This document shows, in pieces, positions 1-4,671 of a DNA stretch of 7,469 nucleotides. Source of the DNA: Caryophanales bacterium UBA3935 (GTDB lineage: Bacteria > Bacillota_I > Bacilli_A > ML615J-28 > CAG-698); contig DGED01000065.1 in NCBI GenBank assembly GCA_002385755.1, forward strand, positions 50,359 through 57,827, read 5' to 3'. The notes under the pieces were generated by a model. The model made no database searches, was not told where the DNA came from, and saw only the letters and a list, made by a program, of their open reading frames with translations. Position 1 is the stretch's first letter. Every line of letters begins with the position of its first letter. Both the position numbers and the translations under genes were made by a program.

Positions 1-1
1 T

Positions 2-31
2 ATTATACCACAATTTCCGTTTTAGTTACAA
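2..31 (-). promoter_or_regulatory. Sigma-A-type promoter reading out of the window (probably for rplU)
   Basis: On the minus strand there is a perfect -10 TATAAT (2-7) preceded by TG one base upstream, and a -35 TTGTAA (26-31), separated by 18 bp. It lies about 80 bp past the stop codon of the SpoIVFB-like gene and would start transcription at or just beyond the window edge. In B. subtilis the gene after spoIVFB is rplU, the start of the ribosomal L21-YsxB-L27 operon with its own L21 leader, so I infer that this promoter serves that operon. The target gene is outside the window. Positions 32-113 hold only weak AT-rich dyads and no convincing terminator. Confidence 0.6.
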
Positions 32-113
32 TTAATAAATAAGGAAAGCTGATGATAATTGGTTTAATTGAAATCAATACCGCGGAGCCGAGATCGATGA
101 TAGAGCTAACCTC

Positions 114-752
114 TTAACCAAAATTTCCTTTTTCCATCAATATGCGGTTTTTCTGATACCGGCAAACAAGTTTTTTTAACGCTATCTGCCGGTTGCGCGC
201 GTGATGGGTAATGTTGCGATAAAAAAGATAAATAAACAATACCAAAAACGCAAAACTTTTACTCTTAAGGAAAAAATATATCAAACCCGCCAAAGCTAGA
301 TTGGAAATGAAAAAGAGCGCTTTTTGTTCCGTAAACGGCTTGTTGATGATTTGCGCGAGAAGCACTTCCGTCGCCTTATAACCGTCAAGCGGGAAAACAG
401 GCAAGATGTTAAATATAATGATGAGAAAATTAAATTTGTAAAGCAGGGATTTCAGGTAATGGTCGCCCGCGTAACGGGAAAGGAATAATATCAAAACATT
501 CGCCGCGACGCCGGAAAGATAAAGGATGAGCTCCTTCAACGCGCCGAGATTTTTAATATCGACTTCCATCAGTCCGCCGACGGCCGTTACGTTGAGTTTT
601 TTCACTTTTTGCTTAAACAAAAAGCAGGCAAGCAAATGACCGGCTTCGTGAAGGCCAAGGACCGCCAGAAACAAAAACAATTCCCGGAATAATCCGGAAA
701 ACAAAAACACGATGACAAGAAGCCAAAAAGAGTAATGAATTGATATTTTCAT
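114..752 (-). CDS. spoIVFB: SpoIVFB-like site-2 (M50) intramembrane metalloprotease, no CBS domain
   Basis: A 212-residue polytopic membrane protein of the M50/site-2 protease family. The zinc motif HEAGH is at residues 35-39 inside a hydrophobic segment, and the second motif, N115-ILP-x-x-PLDG with the third zinc ligand D123, lies in a later one. A VGGLMEVD stretch at 58-65 corresponds to the region after the first motif in B. subtilis SpoIVFB (FGGTVEVEE), and the basic tail (about 179-208, with RNITHHARNRQ and RYQKNR) resembles the linker that precedes the CBS domain there. In sporulating Bacilli SpoIVFB sits in the outer forespore membrane and cleaves pro-sigma-K in the mother cell. The B. 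subtilis enzyme has 288 residues; this one stops where the ATP-sensing CBS domain would begin. It follows the SpoIVFA-like gene by 18 nt and has only a weak ribosome site (AGAAG), so coupling to that gene is likely. Family assignment is firm; the SpoIVFB identity rests on synteny, local similarity and the adjacent partner. Confidence 0.8.
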   Translation of the reverse strand: MKISIHYSFWLLVIVFLFSGLFRELFLFLAVLGLHEAGHLLACFLFKQKVKKLNVTAVGGLMEVDIKNLGALKELILYLSGVAANVLILFLSRYAGDHYLKSLLYKFNFLIIIFNILPVFPLDGYKATEVLLAQIINKPFTEQKALFFISNLALAGLIYFFLKSKSFAFLVLFIYLFYRNITHHARNRQIALKKLVCRYQKNRILMEKGNFG

Positions 753-770
753 TATATCATTGTCTTCTGT

Positions 771-1319
771 TTATTTGAGGAAAAGATTGACGGGTTCGCT
801 GCCGTCATAGACGTAGAATTTAAAAAAGCAGGCGTCTTCTTCGACCGATGGCGAGCCGATCACCTCGCCGCTGGTGACGATTTTATAGATATTGCAATTG
901 ACGTTTTCCAAACCGTCGTAAACGTAGGTATAATCGTCGATTCCCTTGATCTTCAGGCGATATGTCCCGTCCTTGTTCTTCTTGATTTCCACGACCACTC
1001 CCGTCTTATACACCTCGACACCTTGAAACTCGTTCACTTCGACGCGAAGGCCGCCGGGGATTTCTTTTCCCGACATATAAAGTTGCGAGACCTCGACGGA
1101 AACCGTGTCAGTAATCTCCATCGGCAAGAGAAAGTTATTTTTGCCGTTTATCGCTTTGATAATTTTTAAGATATTGTAATGCTCGCTTAGAGCGTCCCGG
1201 ACCTTGTCGGCATTTATCATCTTCATTTTTCCGAGAAAAACGAACGCCAATAATAAAAACGTCCCGATCAAAAGTTTATACAGGAAACGGTCGATAATGT
1301 TAAGTTCCTTATCCTTCAC
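771..1319 (-). CDS. spoIVFA: SpoIVFA-like membrane protein with degenerate LytM (M23) domain
   Basis: A 182-residue protein with a charged N-terminus, one membrane segment (about residues 14-30) and an extracytoplasmic part. Residues about 93-182 have the outline of a LytM/M23 domain: GVVVEI (107-112), a short turn, RLKIKGIDDYTYVYDGLENV where active enzymes have an H-x-x-x-T-x-Y-x-H-L type strand, a GEVIG turn (151-155), and a final FKFYVYDG-x-x-VNLFL strand in place of the HLHF-type strand. The zinc-binding histidines are absent, so it should not be a peptidase. B. subtilis SpoIVFA (264 residues) has this same plan, TM anchor plus LytM domain, and tethers and inhibits SpoIVFB with BofA. The gene lies directly before the M50 protease gene. 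It starts with GTG (1317-1319) behind GGGTGA (1324-1329). The protein is shorter than the Bacillus one and overall similarity is low, so the name rests heavily on architecture and neighbours. Confidence 0.6.
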   Translation of the reverse strand: MKDKELNIIDRFLYKLLIGTFLLLAFVFLGKMKMINADKVRDALSEHYNILKIIKAINGKNNFLLPMEITDTVSVEVSQLYMSGKEIPGGLRVEVNEFQGVEVYKTGVVVEIKKNKDGTYRLKIKGIDDYTYVYDGLENVNCNIYKIVTSGEVIGSPSVEEDACFFKFYVYDGSEPVNLFLK

Positions 1320-1334
1320 GTTATCACCCGCTAA

Positions 1335-1363
1335 ATTATATGAAAAACAAACCGAAACTATTA
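1335..1363 (-). promoter_or_regulatory. Candidate sigma-E-type promoter for the spoIVFA-spoIVFB pair
   Basis: On the minus strand, TAATAGT (1357-1363) is followed after 14 nt by CATATAAT (1335-1342). The B. subtilis sigma-E consensus as I recall it is KMATATT, 14-15 nt, CATACA(A/C)T, so the matches are 6 of 7 and 7 of 8 with correct spacing. In B. subtilis the spoIVF operon is under sigma-E control in the mother cell. A weakness is that the predicted start point falls at or within the Shine-Dalgarno of the GTG start (1324-1329), leaving a leader of only about 8-12 nt. The region is AT-rich, so chance similarity is possible. Confidence 0.35.
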
Positions 1364-2038
1364 TATCTTTTTATGTTCCATAAAACTGTAATAACGGTTC
1401 TTGCCGATAATAATATGATCGACAATCAATATCTCGACGATCGCCGCCGCCTTAACCAGGCGAACCGTTATTTCATAATCCTCGTCGCTCGGCTCCGGAT
1501 TCCCGGAAGGGTGATTGTGGGCGATAATAATGCCTTTCGCGGAAAGTTTCAATCCCCATTTCAGGATATCCCGACAATTAAACAGCGTGTGCGTCAAGGT
1601 GCCGATAGAAATCGTCCGCTCGGCGATGATTTCGCTTTGCGAGTTGAGATATACCGCGACGAGATGCTCCTGGTTTAAATGTTGGAGAGAATCTCTCAAA
1701 TATAGGTAGGATTGATAAGGCGTCTGGACCTTGACTTTCGCGACGCACGGGATATTGATTCGCTTGCCGAGTTCGATCGCCGCGAGCAGCGCCACGGCCT
1801 TCGCTCTTCCGACGCCTTTGATTTCCTGCAATTCCTCGACCGTAGCCTCGTTAAGCCGGTCGATTGCGGGATATCGAGCCAAAAGTTCCTTCGCCAAGTC
1901 GATCGCGGATACGCTTCTGCTCCCCGTCCGCAGGATTATCGCCAAAAGTTCGTAATTGGATAGCGACTTCACGCCGTTTTTTAGGAGTCTCTCCCTTGGC
2001 CGCTCGCTTTCCGGCATCTCCCGTAATAAAAAACTCAT
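1361..2038 (-). CDS. radC: RadC family JAB/JAMM-domain protein
   Basis: A 225-residue RadC (UPF0758) protein. The N-terminal part carries the family opening (MPESERPRERLL, residues 8-19) and a helix-hairpin-helix region around EELQEIKGVGRAKA (68-81). The C-terminal JAMM domain has H174-N-H176-PSG followed by PS-x-x-D187, the zinc-binding set of this fold. Length is close to B. subtilis RadC (231). The role of RadC is unsettled: the early link to DNA repair was withdrawn, and the JAMM motif suggests a metal-dependent hydrolase acting with DNA. I chose ATG at 2038 because GGGTGG (2044-2049) sits 5 nt upstream; a GTG at 2047 is in frame but lies inside that ribosome site. radC occupies the same neighbourhood in B. 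subtilis, between spoIIB-maf and the mre-min-spoIVF block. The start codon is inside a perfect inverted repeat, listed separately. Confidence 0.95.
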   Translation of the reverse strand: MSFLLREMPESERPRERLLKNGVKSLSNYELLAIILRTGSRSVSAIDLAKELLARYPAIDRLNEATVEELQEIKGVGRAKAVALLAAIELGKRINIPCVAKVKVQTPYQSYLYLRDSLQHLNQEHLVAVYLNSQSEIIAERTISIGTLTHTLFNCRDILKWGLKLSAKGIIIAHNHPSGNPEPSDEDYEITVRLVKAAAIVEILIVDHIIIGKNRYYSFMEHKKI

Positions 2039-2076
2039 AATAACCACCCGTCTTATATATTATCGGTTATTATGAG
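2034..2076 (-). repeat. Perfect 12-bp inverted repeat covering the radC start codon
   Basis: CTCATAATAACC at 2034-2045 is matched exactly by GGTTATTATGAG at 2065-2076, with 19 nt between (2046-2064). In the minus-strand transcript the arms form a 12-bp stem whose 3' arm contains the radC AUG (2036-2038) and the spacer after the Shine-Dalgarno; the ribosome site GGGTGG is split between loop and stem. It lies in the 46-nt gap between the SPOR gene stop and radC, extending 5 nt into radC. There is no U-tract, so it is not an intrinsic terminator. It could be a translation-blocking hairpin or a protein-binding dyad; the pairing is certain and the function is inferred. Confidence 0.75.
2044..2049 (-). 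promoter_or_regulatory. radC ribosome binding site deciding the ATG start
   Basis: GGGTGG on the minus strand lies 5 nt before the ATG at 2036-2038. The alternative GTG (2045-2047) overlaps this site and so cannot use it. The last two bases are within the 3' arm of the inverted repeat and the first four in its loop. Confidence 0.6.
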
Positions 2077-2084
2077 AATTTCGT

Positions 2085-2690
2085 TTAGCCAAGATTTTTA
2101 ACGATTTCCTGGTAAATATTGAGCCTGATTTCGGCGCGCAGGGTCTCGTTTTTCACCCCCGACAAGGCGACGGTCAAAGTATAGGCCTCGAGGCTCGCGG
2201 GATTGGAATGAAACTTCTCGGAAACGGCGAATTGTTTTCCCTTCAAGTCTTCAAGCAGGTTCGTCACGCATTCTAGCCAAAATTCGTATTCCGGGGTGTT
2301 GTCAAGCACGGCGTTCGGCATGTCCAGGATATATTCCTTTTTTACTATCGGCGAGAACCCCTTATACTCAAAATCGCTTTTTTTGGCGGCGAGATCATCC
2401 TCGCTCTCGCCGATGGCGCCGTAAACGTAATAAAACCCTCCGGTATAAACATACACGGAATACAAATCCCTGGCTTTGACGTTCTCGATAATCGCGTTCG
2501 CGTCCTCCGCGGTGTCCGCCTTCCCGATTTGCAATAAATAAACGTTGCCGTAGATGGCGCCGGTCTTTTCGTCGTCTTCATTGCTGGGAGGATTGATCTT
2601 AATCCGCGTCGATAAAAAAAAGCCGATGATGCAGCCGATAACCATTCCCAATAATACTCCGAAAATATCGATTTCTCTTTTTTTGAACAT
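2085..2690 (-). CDS. SpoIIB-like membrane-anchored SPOR-domain protein
   Basis: A 201-residue bitopic membrane protein. A short basic N-terminus (MFKKRE) is followed by a glycine-rich membrane segment at about 9-28, an acidic linker (about 32-45), and a SPOR-type domain at about 48-121: VYLLQIGK at the first strand, an AEDANAIIENVKAR helix, YYVYGAIG as the second strand with its turn, a second helix, and a final strand after GFSP. SPOR domains bind denuded glycan strands of septal peptidoglycan. The remaining roughly 80 residues are predicted mostly helical and I do not recognise them. In B. subtilis spoIIB, which encodes a TM-SPOR protein acting in engulfment at the sporulation septum, lies between folC and radC (with comC and maf also there), so the position supports a SpoIIB-like role. 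The protein is shorter than SpoIIB (332 residues) and may have a vegetative division role instead. The ATG at 2690 has AGGTGG (2695-2700) 4 nt upstream. Confidence 0.75.
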   Translation of the reverse strand: MFKKREIDIFGVLLGMVIGCIIGFFLSTRIKINPPSNEDDEKTGAIYGNVYLLQIGKADTAEDANAIIENVKARDLYSVYVYTGGFYYVYGAIGESEDDLAAKKSDFEYKGFSPIVKKEYILDMPNAVLDNTPEYEFWLECVTNLLEDLKGKQFAVSEKFHSNPASLEAYTLTVALSGVKNETLRAEIRLNIYQEIVKNLG

Positions 2691-2710
2691 TTTTCCACCT
2701 CGCGCCTATT

Positions 2711-2740
2711 ATAATAATTTGCGAAAGGAAAAAATGTCAA
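2711..2740 (-). promoter_or_regulatory. Sigma-A-type promoter for the SPOR-radC-spoIVF unit
   Basis: On the minus strand a perfect -35 TTGACA (2735-2740) is followed by an 18-bp spacer and TATTAT (2711-2716). An exact TATAAT overlaps at 2708-2713, but at 21 bp spacing from the -35. Transcription would begin near 2702-2705, only about 12-15 nt before the SPOR gene start, with AGGTGG just inside the transcript. The downstream genes follow with gaps of 46, 41 and 18 nt and no convincing terminator, so all four could be read from here. Confidence 0.65.
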
Positions 2741-2803
2741 AAAAAGAGAACGGGAATAAAATATATCTTGCGCGCGTATTATTAGGTTTGGCTTAAATTC
2801 CCG
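2739..2803 (-). terminator. Possible long-loop intrinsic terminator after folC
   Basis: In the minus-strand transcript CGGGAAU (2797-2803) can pair exactly with AUUCCCG (2751-2757), followed at once by UUCUCUUUUUUU (2750 down to 2739). The stem is 7 bp and the loop is 39 nt, unusually long, with only a weak inner AATA/TATT pairing. The stem begins 4 nt after the folC stop, and the U-tract merges with the -35 of the next promoter. Position and U-tract support termination; the loop length argues for caution. Confidence 0.4.
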
Positions 2804-2807
2804 CATC

Positions 2808-4085
2808 TTAAGTCCGGCTTTTTAGATAATTATAAATCTCGCTCACGAAAAACAGGCTCCCGCAAAACACGGTCATCGTCCCGCTTTCCGATAGGGCGGA
2901 ATCGAAAATTTCGCGCCAGTCGATCGCGATGCTTTTTTGGGGGTGCCGGGAAAGCAGGAAAAGGTTTTCCGCTGCGTCGCTGCGAACATATCCGAAACTG
3001 GTAAAAACGATCTCGTCCGCGATTGCGTCAAGCGCAGCGATCATCTCCGGCTTGTTCTTGTTGGCCGACGCCGCGAACACCACGCGCAAAAATCTCTCTC
3101 CCTTCACGGCGCGCAGAAACTCAACCAGCCGGGCGATCCCGCCCGGGTTATGGGCGCCGTCGAGCAAAACCGGCGGCTCTTTCGAGACAAGCTGCAGCCG
3201 GCCCGGCCACTTCGCCTTAAGAAGTCCTTCCCTGATATTATCATCGGTCAGCCTCACGTCGCAATAATCCCGCAGCACTTCCGCCGCCCGCAAAGCCAGG
3301 GCGGCGTTTTCCGCCTGGTGAAAACCCAATAAGCTTACTTTAAGGCGGCAGTGATTGCGGAAATCAAATTCCGTCGCCGCGAGCGTCGCCTTGACGTTTT
3401 TTATCTCCGCGGGCGCAACAAGATGCAAAGGGCTCTCCTTCGCCCGGGTCACGGATTCGAATAAATCGAGCACCTCGTCGTTTCGCGTCGCGACAAGCGG
3501 CGCCCCCGGTTTTACGATTCCGAGTTTATTGCCCGCGATTTCCCTGAGCGTCGAGCCGAGAATTTTCTCATGATCGAACGAGATGCTCGTTATCACGGAA
3601 ACGAGCGGCGTGATGATGTTTGTGGCGTCAAGAAGGCCGCCGAGGCCGACTTCGAGGATAACGAAATCAAGCTCGGGCAACCGGGAAAAATAAATAAAAG
3701 CCAAGAGCGTCACAAATTCGAAAAACGACGGTCGCGGGATGCCGGCCTCGTCCATCATCGGGTATTTCGCGATAATATAATTCGCGAGCTCAAGCAATTC
3801 CTCGTCGCTGATATAACGGTCATTATAAGCGATTCTCTCGTTAAAAACATCGACATAGGGCGAGATAAACGTCGCGACATTATATCCCGCCGCCATCAAT
3901 ATCGACTTAAGAAAACTCACGGTCGAACCCTTCCCGTTCGTCCCGCCGACATGGATATATCTTAGGCCTTCCTGGGGATTCCCGTAGATCTCGCAAAGCC
4001 GCCGCATCCGCTCAAGCGATATTTTCGGTACGAAGCGCTTTTGCGATTCAATCCATTCGATTAAATTTTTTGCGTTTGTAAACAT
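2808..4085 (-). CDS. folC: Bifunctional folylpolyglutamate synthase / dihydrofolate synthase
   Basis: A 425-residue Mur-ligase-family enzyme that adds glutamate to dihydropteroate and/or to the gamma-carboxyl of reduced folates in the cytoplasm, using ATP. Visible motifs are the P-loop GGTNGKGS (47-54), an ISPY-x-D-x-FNERI segment (75-85) at the usual folate-site position, EVGLGGLLDATN (145-156), SFDHEKILG (169-177) followed by the IAGNKLGIVKPG loop, GFHQAENA (254-261), KWPGRLQ (292-298) and DGAHNPGG (309-316) of the C-terminal domain. Length matches B. subtilis FolC (430). I placed the start at ATG 4085, which has AGGGAG (4090-4095) 4 nt upstream; an in-frame TTG at 4106 lacks such a site. 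The start lies inside the last 25 nt of the HPt gene, so translation is probably coupled. The valS-then-folC order is standard in Bacilli. Whether both activities are present cannot be told from motifs. Confidence 0.95.
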   Translation of the reverse strand: MFTNAKNLIEWIESQKRFVPKISLERMRRLCEIYGNPQEGLRYIHVGGTNGKGSTVSFLKSILMAAGYNVATFISPYVDVFNERIAYNDRYISDEELLELANYIIAKYPMMDEAGIPRPSFFEFVTLLAFIYFSRLPELDFVILEVGLGGLLDATNIITPLVSVITSISFDHEKILGSTLREIAGNKLGIVKPGAPLVATRNDEVLDLFESVTRAKESPLHLVAPAEIKNVKATLAATEFDFRNHCRLKVSLLGFHQAENAALALRAAEVLRDYCDVRLTDDNIREGLLKAKWPGRLQLVSKEPPVLLDGAHNPGGIARLVEFLRAVKGERFLRVVFAASANKNKPEMIAALDAIADEIVFTSFGYVRSDAAENLFLLSRHPQKSIAIDWREIFDSALSESGTMTVFCGSLFFVSEIYNYLKSRT

Positions 4086-4660
4086 TTTTCTCCCTGTTCT
4101 TTGCAATGTTCAATGATTCTTCGATGAAAACGGATAAATATATCGAAGTCTTCCGCGTTCGGTTTCTTGGCGATTCTTTCTTCCAGGAACCCGCAGAACC
4201 GATATAATTTTCTCGAGCCGATATTGAGCGAGACGCCCTTGATTTTATGAATCACGGCGCCGATCGCCGGAAATTCTTCCCCGGCAAGGTAACCGCGCAG
4301 CGTTTCTTCCAGGTTGCCGTAAGCTTTAAGATAACGCTTAAGGATATTGCCGTACACGCGGTAATTACCGTTAAGATAAGTAAGGGCAAGTTCCGGGGAA
4401 AATTCCTCCGTAACCGGCAACCTTAAAATTGCCCCGGCAATCGCCTTTTCCGGCGGCGGCGAAAGCGGCAGGGCGGCTCCTCCCGGCAATATCGCGACCG
4501 CTTTTTCCGCATCGACGATAAGATCAAGAAACTCGCGACCGGAAAACCGGGCGAGAGCGTCCCGATTTTCAAATCGGTAAACGCCATACCCTACCGCTTT
4601 GAGACGCCGGGGAAGATCTTCCCCGGCGCCAATAACGGCGATACTATAATCGGTCCCCAT
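4061..4660 (-). CDS. HPt-domain protein with N-terminal degenerate receiver-like domain
   Basis: A 199-residue cytoplasmic protein with no membrane segment. Residues about 92-165 fit the histidine-phosphotransfer domain: a leading LTYLNGNYRVYGNILKRYL helix region, then AVIHKIKG with H138 as the expected phospho-accepting histidine, NIG (146-148), and LYRFCGFLE (152-160), matching the H-x-(L/I)-KG-x(5)-IG-x(3)-L-x(3)-C-x(2)-LE signature. Residues 1-90 read as a receiver fold with lost key residues: SIAVIGAGE where receivers have a run of acidic residues, DLIVD ending in D50 at the phospho-acceptor position, and a final GAILRLPVTEEFSPELA segment that recalls the GA-x-x-YL-x-KP region but lacks the lysine. 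No kinase or output regulator is nearby. The gene starts 11 nt after valS with AGGTGG (4664-4669) 3 nt before its ATG, and overlaps folC. HPt assignment is firm; the receiver origin of the N-terminus is tentative. Its physiological role is unknown. Confidence 0.8.
   Translation of the reverse strand: MGTDYSIAVIGAGEDLPRRLKAVGYGVYRFENRDALARFSGREFLDLIVDAEKAVAILPGGAALPLSPPPEKAIAGAILRLPVTEEFSPELALTYLNGNYRVYGNILKRYLKAYGNLEETLRGYLAGEEFPAIGAVIHKIKGVSLNIGSRKLYRFCGFLEERIAKKPNAEDFDIFIRFHRRIIEHCKEQGEKCLQTQKI
4090..4095 (-). promoter_or_regulatory. folC ribosome binding site inside the HPt gene
   Basis: AGGGAG on the minus strand lies 4 nt before the ATG at 4083-4085 and within the coding sequence of the HPt gene. 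It decides for this ATG over the in-frame TTG 21 nt upstream. Confidence 0.7.
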
Positions 4661-4671
4661 ATTCCACCTTC

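Noticed and set aside
32..113. Terminator for the spoIVF unit, from weak dyads around GGTTTAATTGAAATCAATACC-like and CCGCGG sequences.
   Set aside because: The pairings are short and AT-rich and no U-tract follows, so read-through into the next operon is at least as likely.
753..760. ATG-ATA-TAA minicistron ending at the spoIVFB-like start.
   Set aside because: A two-codon frame in an AT-rich 18-nt gap is expected by chance.
1340..1963. Plus-strand frames antisense to radC.
   Set aside because: radC has intact JAMM and helix-hairpin-helix motifs on the other strand; the antisense translations match nothing I recognise.
2039..2047. GTG start of radC three codons upstream.
   Set aside because: It overlaps the only Shine-Dalgarno sequence, which is properly spaced for the ATG at 2038.
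2345..2806. A 153-residue minus-strand open frame overlapping the SPOR gene.
   Set aside because: It is out of frame with a gene that has a clear membrane segment and SPOR domain, and its translation is arginine/serine-rich with no recognisable motif.
2929..3965. Several plus-strand open frames of 65-131 residues antisense to folC.
   Set aside because: They are shadow frames of a well-conserved gene, with low-complexity translations and no ribosome sites.
4086..4106. Upstream TTG start for folC.
   Set aside because: There is no ribosome site before it, while AGGGAG precedes the ATG at 4085 and the family N-terminus begins there.
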